A DNA stretch of 64,000 nucleotides. Source: Labrenzia sp. THAF82 (GTDB taxonomy: Bacteria; Pseudomonadota; Alphaproteobacteria; Rhizobiales; Stappiaceae). Location of the stretch: assembly GCF_009363435.1 (NCBI RefSeq), contig NZ_CP045354.1, forward strand, positions 5,794,501-5,858,500, given 5' to 3'. Position numbers and translations under genes: made by a program. Within the stretch, counting starts at the first letter, position 1. Each line of letters opens with the position of its first letter. The notes below the pieces were generated by a model. That model was given only the letters and a program-made list of their open reading frames with translations, had not been told where the DNA came from and did no database searches. Positions 56,257 to 64,000 of this stretch are shown piece by piece.

Positions 56257-57210
56257 GTGGCGGACCAGACCAACGCCTCCTCCTTTGCCCCGACCGGCAA
56301 GCCTCCGAGCCAGTCCTGGCCAGTTGTTTTGGAAACGAACGGCTGGAAAGACTACAAACTTCTCGACATGGGTGCTGGCCAAAAGCTGGAGCGATATGGT
56401 CGGTTCACGATCGTGCGGCCGGAACCGCAAGCCATGGGTGCGCGACGTCTGAAAGATACTTTCTGGAACCGTGCCGATGCCGTCTTTTCAGGTGACACGG
56501 AAGAAGAAGGACCCGGCCGTTGGAAGTTTTCGGGCAACGTTCCGGAGACTTGGGAGATGGCTTTTGGTCCGGTTCGATACAATGGCCGTTTCATGTCATT
56601 TCGGCATGTTGGCGTCTTCCCCGAACAAGCCGCACATTGGGAATGGGTCAACAGCAAGGTTCGCGCTGAAAGGAACCGTTCGCCGGACAAGCCGCTGAAA
56701 ATCCTGAACCTTTTCGGGTATACCGGTCTGGCATCACTCTTGCCGGCAACGGAAGGCGCGCAGGTAACTCATGTGGACGCATCCAAGAAGGCAATCGGAT
56801 ATGCCAGGGAAAACCAGTCCCTCTCCGAACTTGAAGACCTGCCGATCCGTTGGATTTGCGAGGATGCGTCCAAGTTTGTTGCCCGTGAAGTTCGCCGTGG
56901 CAACACCTATGACGGCATCATCCTGGACCCGCCCAAATATGGCCGAGGCCCCAAAGGCGAAGTCTGGGATCTTTATACTTCTTTGCCTGGGATGCTGAAC
57001 GACTTGCAGAAACTGCTGAGCGACGATGCACTCTTCATGATTTTGACGGCCTACGCCATTCGCTCCAGTTTTGTCTCCATTCACGAGTTGATGGCAGAAA
57101 CGCTGAATGCCCAGGGCGGCTTGCTGGAGTCCGGCGAACTTGTCATCCGCGAAGAGGCCGGCAATCGGGCGCTGTCGACGTCGCTCTTTTCGCGTTGGAG
57201 CAGTCGTTAG
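56257..57210 (+). CDS. Class I SAM-dependent methyltransferase, RlmI-like catalytic domain
   Basis: 317 residues from GTG at 56257; an open frame extends to 56119 but that runs through the terminator of the previous gene. Motif I LNLFGYTGLASLLPA (SAM binding), motif II VDASKKAIGYA, motif IV ILDPPKYGRGPKGEVW. The DPPKYGRGP signature is shared with RlmI-type rRNA methyltransferases, but no PUA domain is visible, so the target is uncertain. Confidence 0.85.
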   Translation: MADQTNASSFAPTGKPPSQSWPVVLETNGWKDYKLLDMGAGQKLERYGRFTIVRPEPQAMGARRLKDTFWNRADAVFSGDTEEEGPGRWKFSGNVPETWEMAFGPVRYNGRFMSFRHVGVFPEQAAHWEWVNSKVRAERNRSPDKPLKILNLFGYTGLASLLPATEGAQVTHVDASKKAIGYARENQSLSELEDLPIRWICEDASKFVAREVRRGNTYDGIILDPPKYGRGPKGEVWDLYTSLPGMLNDLQKLLSDDALFMILTAYAIRSSFVSIHELMAETLNAQGGLLESGELVIREEAGNRALSTSLFSRWSSR

Positions 57211-57276
57211 ACTTACTCCCGAAAAGCCTGGGTCCCAGATGCAGCGTCAAGAGAGACCGTACCTCCGCATTGCGCA

Positions 57277-60200
57277 TCATTCTGCCGCGATCGAGACCTG
57301 CCGATTGTCGTTGCTCCAATTTGACGCCCGAACGTCCAGGCTCTCGTCGCCTGCGTCTTGTCTTTCGATTGCGTTCTTTGAAGGCGCTTTCCGCCCGGCA
57401 TAGATCAGAGCGAACATGGGCGGTGCGAAGTAGAACGAGATCACCGTCGACAGCAGAACGCCACCGGCAATGGACATTGCAAACGGTGGCCAGAAGCCAC
57501 CTCCGTCCAGGATCAGCGGGAGAAAGCCCCCAAAGGTTGTCAGCGTCGTCGAAACGATGTGCCGACTGGACCCCATCACGACGTCAACCATAGCCTCGCT
57601 CTCGCCGTTCACCGCGTTCTGGTTCTGTTGCATCCCGGTCAGAATGATGATTGCGGCGTTGATCGACACACCGATTGAGCCGATCACACCGATGATTGCA
57701 TTGATACCGAAGGGATACTGAAAGACGGCAAGTGAGAGAATGCTGAGGCCCGCCGACAAAATGGCAACCATGAAAGTGACAACGGACAGACGAAATGAAT
57801 TGAAGGTCAAGACAATCGCGGCAATGGACAAGGGAACGATCAGCCCCAACGATCCGATGAGGTTGGTCAGCGTTTCATCGCGCGCATCGGAATCGCCACC
57901 GGTTTCGATCCGGTAACCTTCAGGCAGGGAATAGCCTGCCGCTGCCATCCTGGCCTGGAGTGTCTTGAGCGCTTCTTCCGGAAGCACGCCATATTGAACG
58001 AAAGCCTGGACCGTGTTTGTACGTTCGCCGTTGCGACGATTGATCTGTCCCTCGGAGGGTTCAACCCGGATATCTGCAATCGCAGAAAGCGGTACGCCAT
58101 CGTAGTCAACATTTCCCGACACACCGCCCGAGGGGAGCAAAGGTAGGCTGATGATCTCAGCAAGACTGCCCCGCGCCTCATCGCCAATTCGGACCCGGAC
58201 CGGCAGCTCTTCCGTGCTTTCGATAAGACTGCCACCGGTAGATCCCTCGAGGGTCGCCTCCAGCTGACGGGCTACATCCGACAGTCCGAGACCGACAAGG
58301 CGGGCCTTGTCTTCATTGACCTCAAACTTCAGCTTGGGTGCCCCACCATCCATTGTTGTCCTGACAACCGTGATCTCGTCGACATTGGCGGCCAGCTGTC
58401 GAATGGCATCACCCTGCCCTCGGAGCACCTCCAACGACGGTCCCACCAAGCGCAATTCGACAGGCGCGTCGACTGGCGGCCCCTGCACCAGGTCGCGCAC
58501 AAGAATGCGGGCTTCCGGAAACCTGCTGGAAAGATCCGCCTGAAGCGCTGGCACCAGATCCGTGGTGGCTTCAGGTGAACTTGACGTGACCAGAGCCTGG
58601 GCAAATGCCGGCGCCCGGTCCCGGCTGCCGACGATGTTGTAGTAAAAGGCCGGTGCACTTTTCCCGACCACCCAGGAAACTTTTTCAATGCCATCGGTCG
58701 CGGACAGAAAACGGTCGATTTCAAGCGCCGTGGCCGAGGTTTGCGCAATTGCGGTTCCGTCGGCAAGTTCCACCTCGATGTGGAACTGATCCCTGTCGAC
58801 GCCCGGGAAGAACTGGGCGGTCAATGTGGGCATACTCAGGAAACCGACGACCGGGAGTATGAGCGCATAGGCAACGGAACTCGCCGGGTTTCGCATGGCC
58901 AGCTTTAGCGAGTATCGAAAGGGAACAGACACGAGCGACGTTGGCCAGAGAGAACGCTTCTTTTTGCTCACTCCTCCGGCCGGCAGCACCCAACCGGCAA
59001 TTGCCACCGTCAACGTGACAGCAACTACAAAGGACCAGAGCAGCATCACGATCACCGCGATTGCGATAGATCCAACGAAGTCGCCCGGAGGTCCCGGTAG
59101 GAGCACCATGGGCATGAAGGAAAGAGCCGTGGTTACCGTGGAAGCAAGGAGCGGTGCAAACAGACGGCGCACGGCCTTGCCAACGGCATCGCGCCGCGAC
59201 AGGCCCTTGTCCAGAGCCTGACCGATTTCGTCCGTCATCACGATGCCGGCATCCACCAGCAGCCCCAGTGCAACGATCATCCCCGTCAAGGACATCTGGT
59301 GCAGCGGCAAGCCGATCATGCTCATGGTCGAAAACGATGCGAGCGTCACGACCGGCAAAACCATGGCGACGATCAAAGCAGAGCGCAATCCCATCGTTAC
59401 CAGCAGAACGACCACCACAAGCGACATGCCGATTGCGATATTGAGGCCTACATTCGACAAGCGATTGATCGTATAGGTGCTTTGATCGAAGACCAATTGG
59501 TGTTCGATGGAATATGGCATGTCGCGTTCAAACTGCGCGAGCCTGTCCCGGACACGCTCCATCCAGGTGTCGACTTGCAGTCCATCGGCAATCTTGGCAG
59601 CAATCAACAGCGCAGAGCGTCCATCGGAATAGGCGAGCTCTTCTGCAGGCTGCCGGATCCCTTTGGTTACGGTCGCAACATCACCAACTCGTGTGACAAT
59701 TCCCGAAGTGCCAGTGGAAACCGGGATCTGGCGAATACGGTCGAGGGTTGCGATTTCGCCTTCAACCTCAATCAGGAATTCGCTTTCGGAATTGCGCAGA
59801 CGGCCGGCCTGCACCTTGGCATCCGCGGCCCTGATCGCCGAAGAGACCTGATCGACTGTCAACGAAAGGGACGTCAGCAAGGCCGGGTCGATCCGAACAA
59901 GTATTTCCTCATCAATGCCGCCGAAAATCTCAACCTGTTTAGTGCCCGGCGCATTCCGCAAAATGTCAGAGAGCGCCTCTGCATAGCGCAGCATGACCGC
60001 CTGGCTGACATTGTCATGTTTGGGGACAAGAGCGCTAATCGACGCGAAGGCACCTGCACCTTCCGTGTCAAATTCAGGTTCCTGCACACTTTGCGGAAAT
60101 TCCCGTGTCGCATCTGAAACCTTGTCACGAATTTCAGACCACGTCTGTTCGATGACCTCCTCCGACAAGGTGTCGAGCAATTCGATCTGGATGATTGAAA

Positions 60201-60456
60201 TCGACGAGCCTGAGGTGGATTCGATCACATCGATCTCCTCCACTTCCCTTAGTTCCTCTTCAATCTTTTCCGTCACCAACGCTTCGACGCGAGCAGGGTC
60301 TGCGCCGGGATAAACTGTCGTAACAGTTGCAAAGATGTTGGTGATCGTCGGGTCTTCCTGGCGTCCGATCCCGACGAGTGCAGACAGCCCCGCAGCGACA
60401 ATGACCAAAATGGTGAGGGCGACCAGTCGCGGCTGGCGAAAGAACAGCGTTTCCAT
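57277..60456 (-). CDS. RND-family efflux permease (hydrophobe/amphiphile type)
   Basis: 1059 residues with the RND plan: one N-terminal helix (VALTILVIVAAGLSALVG), a large porter domain, six helices, and the same repeated. Transmembrane segment 4 contains ALGLLVDAGIVMTDEI with the paired acidic residues of proton transfer. It would pump substrates using the proton gradient. The partner adaptor gene lies three bases upstream; no outer-membrane channel gene is visible, so TolC is probably encoded elsewhere. Confidence 0.95.
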   Translation of the reverse strand: METLFFRQPRLVALTILVIVAAGLSALVGIGRQEDPTITNIFATVTTVYPGADPARVEALVTEKIEEELREVEEIDVIESTSGSSISIIQIELLDTLSEEVIEQTWSEIRDKVSDATREFPQSVQEPEFDTEGAGAFASISALVPKHDNVSQAVMLRYAEALSDILRNAPGTKQVEIFGGIDEEILVRIDPALLTSLSLTVDQVSSAIRAADAKVQAGRLRNSESEFLIEVEGEIATLDRIRQIPVSTGTSGIVTRVGDVATVTKGIRQPAEELAYSDGRSALLIAAKIADGLQVDTWMERVRDRLAQFERDMPYSIEHQLVFDQSTYTINRLSNVGLNIAIGMSLVVVVLLVTMGLRSALIVAMVLPVVTLASFSTMSMIGLPLHQMSLTGMIVALGLLVDAGIVMTDEIGQALDKGLSRRDAVGKAVRRLFAPLLASTVTTALSFMPMVLLPGPPGDFVGSIAIAVIVMLLWSFVVAVTLTVAIAGWVLPAGGVSKKKRSLWPTSLVSVPFRYSLKLAMRNPASSVAYALILPVVGFLSMPTLTAQFFPGVDRDQFHIEVELADGTAIAQTSATALEIDRFLSATDGIEKVSWVVGKSAPAFYYNIVGSRDRAPAFAQALVTSSSPEATTDLVPALQADLSSRFPEARILVRDLVQGPPVDAPVELRLVGPSLEVLRGQGDAIRQLAANVDEITVVRTTMDGGAPKLKFEVNEDKARLVGLGLSDVARQLEATLEGSTGGSLIESTEELPVRVRIGDEARGSLAEIISLPLLPSGGVSGNVDYDGVPLSAIADIRVEPSEGQINRRNGERTNTVQAFVQYGVLPEEALKTLQARMAAAGYSLPEGYRIETGGDSDARDETLTNLIGSLGLIVPLSIAAIVLTFNSFRLSVVTFMVAILSAGLSILSLAVFQYPFGINAIIGVIGSIGVSINAAIIILTGMQQNQNAVNGESEAMVDVVMGSSRHIVSTTLTTFGGFLPLILDGGGFWPPFAMSIAGGVLLSTVISFYFAPPMFALIYAGRKAPSKNAIERQDAGDESLDVRASNWSNDNRQVSIAAE

Positions 60457-60459
60457 CGC

Positions 60460-61659
60460 TTAAACCCCACTTGACGCAAGACGGACCGATTGGCCGGTGA
60501 CCACTCTGTGCACGCCCTCAGCAACAATGACACTGTTCTTGGAGATCGTACCGCGGACAAATGAGCGACCTCCATCGGCGTGGATCACCTCAACCGCCTC
60601 GCGGGCGACCTTGTATTCCACAGCGGCACCTTCCGAAGACAGGGAAACAACGGTCAGAAGTGTCCAAAGGCCTCGCGGACCTTCTTTGAGGGCCGTGGTC
60701 GGCACCCAGTACCCTTCAGACGCGATCCGCTCCGTCAGAGAGAGCTCAGCCAGCCTGCCGAACCCCGGGGCAGCAGTGCTGTTCTCGAGTTCAAACAGAG
60801 ATTCAACCGTCCGCGTGCGCGTCTCAAGATCCGGTCTGAGGCCAGACAACGCTGCAGCGTAAATCACGTCCCCAATGCGGATTTCATAGGTATCTTCATG
60901 CTGAAGCCGGTCAACCACTTCCGGTGCCAAACCAATTCGAACGGTTGGGCGGGCGCTTTCAAGAACCCGCAGAACCGCTTGCCCCGGGGCGACGGTTGCT
61001 CCTTCGTCAAGCAGGCGCTCACCGATATGGCCATCAAAAGGTGCCCGCAACACCGATTTGTCCAGACTGATTTCGATCGCCTCGATTGCCGCATCAATCT
61101 GCGCAAGGGAAGCGTCCAGCCGGCTGAGTGACAGCCGTGCCTCGTCCAGCACCTGATCGCTCACATGCCCGGAATCCTTAAGCTTTGTTCGGCGGTCGAG
61201 CGTTAACTGGGCCAGTTCCCGGTCACTCTCCGTCGCCTGACGATTGGCTTGCTGCCGACGACGCTCGGCTTCAAGCGATCTTGTGTCCAAAACCGCGATG
61301 ATGTCGCCCTTTTTAACGCTGCCGCCCTCGTCCACTTGAATTTCGCGAACCGTTCCGGACAGTTCAAATCCGAGGTCTGTCCTGCGCGCCGGTTCTAGAC
61401 GTCCGACAAAACTTCGCGTGACATCGTATCCTGTCTGAAAGTCCGGGTTGATCGTAATCACTTCGGTGAGGGGCGCTGGTTGTACGTCCGGCCTTTCCGC
61501 TGCCCGCATCTGGATCGTGGTGACGCCAATAACCACAGCAGCTGCCGCCATACCGACATTCACGGAAAATGTCGCCAGACTTGCAAATCCCCGGGCTAGG
61601 CGACGAAAACGGCCAGTCTTTTGCGTTCCCGCATCCTGTGCATGAGTTTTTCCCGACAT
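60460..61659 (-). CDS. RND periplasmic adaptor (membrane fusion protein)
   Basis: 399 residues. Membrane anchor (NVGMAAAAVVIGVTTIQM, about 34-51), lipoyl half-motif FELSGTVREIQVDEGGSVKKG, coiled-coil hairpin (residues about 130-200, RRQQANRQATESDRELAQL), second half-motif APFDGHIGERLLDEGATV, then beta-barrel. First gene of the pump operon, divergent from the TetR gene. Confidence 0.94.
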   Translation of the reverse strand: MSGKTHAQDAGTQKTGRFRRLARGFASLATFSVNVGMAAAAVVIGVTTIQMRAAERPDVQPAPLTEVITINPDFQTGYDVTRSFVGRLEPARRTDLGFELSGTVREIQVDEGGSVKKGDIIAVLDTRSLEAERRRQQANRQATESDRELAQLTLDRRTKLKDSGHVSDQVLDEARLSLSRLDASLAQIDAAIEAIEISLDKSVLRAPFDGHIGERLLDEGATVAPGQAVLRVLESARPTVRIGLAPEVVDRLQHEDTYEIRIGDVIYAAALSGLRPDLETRTRTVESLFELENSTAAPGFGRLAELSLTERIASEGYWVPTTALKEGPRGLWTLLTVVSLSSEGAAVEYKVAREAVEVIHADGGRSFVRGTISKNSVIVAEGVHRVVTGQSVRLASSGV

Positions 61660-61737
61660 GCCGCACCCTCACTTTTCGTCCGGTAATCGCATTTTCGATC
61701 TACGTTCGTGCAGACAGATGCCCGAATGTGAACATTA

Positions 61738-61769
61738 CTAACTATGTTACTGTTGTTAACATATGTTAG
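61738..61769. promoter_or_regulatory. Palindromic operator between RND pump and TetR genes
   Basis: TATGTTA (61743-61749) and TAACATA (61757-61763) with a seven-base spacer, flanked by CTAAC at 61738-61742 and GTTAG at 61765-61769. This is an extended dyad interrupted by one extra base. It lies 79 bases before the adaptor start and 54 before the TetR start, as expected for a site repressing both. Confidence 0.65.
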
Positions 61770-61822
61770 AAGAATTAACTTCCGCAAGGGGATTCGCCGG
61801 AAAAAATTTAGAAGCATTGAGA

Positions 61823-62452
61823 ATGGCCAGGAAAAAGATCCAGAAGAAAAGCGCCTATCACCATGGCGATTTGCGCGGTCAACTGATCGCTGCCGCGAGA
61901 CGGTTGATCGAAGAACACGGCCCCGACGGGTTCTCCATGTCGGACGCCTGCCGTCTGGCTGGGGTCAGTACAGCTGCGCCCTACCGGCACTTTTCCTCCA
62001 AAGACGATCTTTTGACGGATGTCGCCAAAGACGGACTTCAACGCCTTGGTGCGGAAATGTCGCAAAGCGCCTCAGAACATCCGCGCGGGTCCCTTGAATC
62101 GATCTCTGCAATCGGCCGGGTTTACGTTGCATTCGCTATTCGGGAGCCGCACACGTTTCGTCTCATGTTCAGCACCAGAAGCCATTCGGGGCGGATTGAA
62201 GAGCTCAAACAGGTTGGGCGCGGTTGCTATGGTGTCCTGCTTGCAGAGGTTGCGCGCTATCTTGGCGAAGACGACATCACCGAGGGGGTTATCAAGACTG
62301 CATTTCCGCTCTGGACGCAGGTCCATGGTCTGTCCTTCCTCTCGATTGACGGCAAGCTGGATGTGACTTCGTTTCCGGTAGACATCAACGACTCGGTTTT
62401 GCTGGCAACACAGAGACTGCTCCCGCCACAAGATCAGCGCCAAAAACCTTGA
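61823..62452 (+). CDS. TetR/AcrR-family repressor of the RND pump
   Basis: 209 residues from the ATG at 61823; an upstream TTG/ATG frame overlaps the operator and is unlikely. N-terminal helix-turn-helix HHGDLRGQLIAAARRLIEEH and FSMSDACRLAGVSTAAPYRHF, then a ligand domain (TetR C-terminal type 13-like, VYVAFAIREPHTFRLMF). Divergent from the pump, so it probably represses it and senses a substrate. Confidence 0.92.
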   Translation: MARKKIQKKSAYHHGDLRGQLIAAARRLIEEHGPDGFSMSDACRLAGVSTAAPYRHFSSKDDLLTDVAKDGLQRLGAEMSQSASEHPRGSLESISAIGRVYVAFAIREPHTFRLMFSTRSHSGRIEELKQVGRGCYGVLLAEVARYLGEDDITEGVIKTAFPLWTQVHGLSFLSIDGKLDVTSFPVDINDSVLLATQRLLPPQDQRQKP

Positions 62453-62532
62453 CCCGACAAGGGCCAGCGCATACTCCAGCGTAAATTGTTCAAATCCCGT
62501 CCCTGGCTCCTGATGAGCTCCCGGAGCAAAGA

Positions 62533-63372
62533 ATGCCTCAATCCGGCAAATCTCAGCGCATCGGCGCGGTGAAACAGATCACCAGTCACTCCAATCCGAT
62601 CGTCAAGGAAATCAAAGGGCTTGTCGCTCAACGCAAGCATCGAAGCCAATCGGGCCTGTTTGTTGCTGAAGGACTGAAGCTGGCAACCGATGCGCTGGAA
62701 GCCGGTTGGGATGTTCGCTATCTCGCCCTTGGTCCGGAAGGGCGTGACAACCCCATAGCACAAAAAGCTGCCGCAACCGCCAAGGCACGCGGCGCCTTGA
62801 TCCTGGAAGTTTCCACGGCTGTCATGTCCGCCATGACGCGCAAGGACAATCCGCAAATGGTTGTCGGTGTCTATGGACAAAAGCTCCTTTCAGCCACGGA
62901 AGTTGATCCGAAGGGTTCAAACCTTTGGGTCGCACTTGACCGGATACGGGACCCGGGCAATCTCGGCACGATCATTCGCACGGTTGATGCGGTCGGTGGA
63001 GCCGGTGTCATGCTGGTTGGTGATTGCACGGACCCCTTTGCGGTTGAAGCGGTGCGCGCCACCATGGGTTCGCTCTTTCACGTGCCCCTGGCCCGGATGA
63101 CCAAGGACGAGTTCAAAGCGCTGGCTGAAAAATGGCCAGGCACCGTTGCGGCGACGCACCTCAAAGGTTCTGTCGACTACCGGACACCGGACTACAAGGA
63201 GCCGGTGCTACTGGTCATGGGCAATGAGCAGAAGGGGCTGGAGGACGACATGGCGGATGCCTGTTCGACATTGATCCGAATTCCACAGGTCGGTCAGGCC
63301 GACAGTTTGAACCTTGCTGTTGCGACCGGCATCGCCCTTTACGAAGTTCGCCGCAAACATCTGGAGTTGTGA
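62533..63372 (+). CDS. TrmH/SpoU-family RNA methyltransferase
   Basis: 279 residues. N-terminal substrate-binding domain (SHSNPIVKEIKGLVAQRKHR), then the knotted SPOUT domain with ALDRIRDPGNLGTIIRTVDA (motif 1), VMGNEQKGLEDDM (motif 2) and PQVGQADSLNLAVATGIALYE (motif 3). It 2'-O-methylates a ribose in rRNA or tRNA; the exact target is not predictable. GGAGCA precedes the ATG. Confidence 0.94.
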   Translation: MPQSGKSQRIGAVKQITSHSNPIVKEIKGLVAQRKHRSQSGLFVAEGLKLATDALEAGWDVRYLALGPEGRDNPIAQKAAATAKARGALILEVSTAVMSAMTRKDNPQMVVGVYGQKLLSATEVDPKGSNLWVALDRIRDPGNLGTIIRTVDAVGGAGVMLVGDCTDPFAVEAVRATMGSLFHVPLARMTKDEFKALAEKWPGTVAATHLKGSVDYRTPDYKEPVLLVMGNEQKGLEDDMADACSTLIRIPQVGQADSLNLAVATGIALYEVRRKHLEL

Positions 63373-63374
63373 CC

Positions 63375-64000
63375 ATGCGCCTTTTTGTTTTCGGTGTCGG
63401 GTTTTCCTCAAAGGCCTTCATTGAAGAGATCCGGGACCGGTTTGACTGGATCGGCGGCACCACACGATCTGCCGAAAAGGCGGAAGCGCTCAAGGCGGCT
63501 GGCATCGAACCTTTCCTGTTCGATGGCACCGCCAAAGGCGAAGGCATTGCCGAAGCGCTTGCATCGGCAACGCATGTTCTCGTCTCCATCGGACCAAATG
63601 ATGCCGGTGATCCCGTGCTGAACATGCACTGCGAAGATGTTGCCGCCGGTCGACCGGAATGGGTCGGGTATCTCTCTACCGTTGGCGTATACGGCAATCA
63701 CGATGGTGATTGGGTGAATGAGGACACGCCTTGCAAACCGGTTTCGAAAAGATCGGTGCAAAGGGTCGCCGCAGAAAACGCATGGCTGGAGTTCGCGAGA
63801 TCGAACGATTGTCCTGTTCAGATTTTTCGTCTTTCGGGGATCTACGGCCCAGGCCGAAATGCGTTTGAAAACTTCCGAAAGGGTAAGGCCCGCCGCCTTG
63901 TCAAGGCGGGACAGGTGTTCAACCGCATACATGTTTCCGATATCGCGGGTGCGGTGTCGCTTGCCATGGCAAATCCTGTAACGCGCATTTACAACGTCAC
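63375..64000 (+). CDS. NAD-dependent epimerase-like SDR (partial, runs off right edge)
   Basis: About 208 residues are visible from the ATG at 63375, two bases after the previous stop. N-terminal Rossmann motif FVFGVGFSSKAF with an atypical glycine pattern, then HVLVSIGPND, YLSTVGVYGNHDGDWV and FRLSGIYGPGRN, matching extended SDR proteins of the YeeZ type. The C-terminus lies outside the window. Confidence 0.85.
   Translation, partial: MRLFVFGVGFSSKAFIEEIRDRFDWIGGTTRSAEKAEALKAAGIEPFLFDGTAKGEGIAEALASATHVLVSIGPNDAGDPVLNMHCEDVAAGRPEWVGYLSTVGVYGNHDGDWVNEDTPCKPVSKRSVQRVAAENAWLEFARSNDCPVQIFRLSGIYGPGRNAFENFRKGKARRLVKAGQVFNRIHVSDIAGAVSLAMANPVTRIYNV

Overview
The window reads as chromosomal DNA of an alphaproteobacterium. 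The support is a Caulobacter-style tad/cpa pilus locus (CpaA to CpaF names fit better than the gammaproteobacterial ones), a PutA lacking the DNA-binding domain paired with an Lrp-type PutR, a MaoC-Pta fusion followed by AckA, and TTAA-N7-TTAAC (CtrA-like) boxes. The overall flavour suggests a marine Stappiaceae/Rhodobacterales-type organism (Roseibium/Labrenzia-like), but that is an inference from gene content. Coding density is high, and I see no tRNA, rRNA, CRISPR array, insertion sequence or phage genes.

Layout. 1-530: 5' part of a leucyl aminopeptidase leaving the left edge. 692-12853: Flp/Tad pilus locus in four transcription blocks: tadD alone on the plus strand; tadC-tadB-cpaF-cpaE-cpaD-cpaC-cpaB on the minus strand; cpaA and the flp pilin gene on the minus strand; and a plus-strand trio (a stand-alone CpaC N-terminal-like protein and two TadE-like pseudopilins). 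12990-15589: MaoC-phosphotransacetylase fusion plus acetate kinase. 15610-21563: assorted single genes (orphan PhnD-like binding protein, HAD hydrolase, acetylpolyamine amidohydrolase, aldose epimerase, phosphomannomutase/phosphoglucomutase, retropepsin-like protease).

21644-37189 (all minus strand) is the most coherent part: a SorC-type regulator, two tandem BMP-family binding proteins, one ABC ATPase and two permeases, then cdd, punA, deoC, deoA, deoB, add, a DUF1688 (URC4/Urg3) protein and upp. It ends at a strong terminator and is followed by rbsK. Together these genes would import nucleosides, deaminate and phosphorolyse them, feed ribose- and deoxyribose-phosphates into central metabolism, and handle the released uracil. 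The DUF1688 protein is the part whose chemistry is least understood, and it is my main candidate for under-described biology here.

37190-38337 is a 1.1 kb gap without a convincing gene but with a perfect CtrA-type box. 38338-43326: DUF1194 protein, methylglyoxal synthase, glucokinase, HrpB helicase. 43416-44309: a lower-GC secreted orphan. 44340-51837: putA and putR divergent, then a YnjBCD-type ABC transporter. 51855-52597: bacterioferritin and its ferredoxin. 52724-57210: SDR, chemoreceptor, RNA-type methyltransferase. 57277-62452: RND efflux pump with a divergent TetR regulator and a clear palindromic operator. 62533-64000: TrmH-type methyltransferase and a partial NAD-dependent epimerase leaving the right edge.
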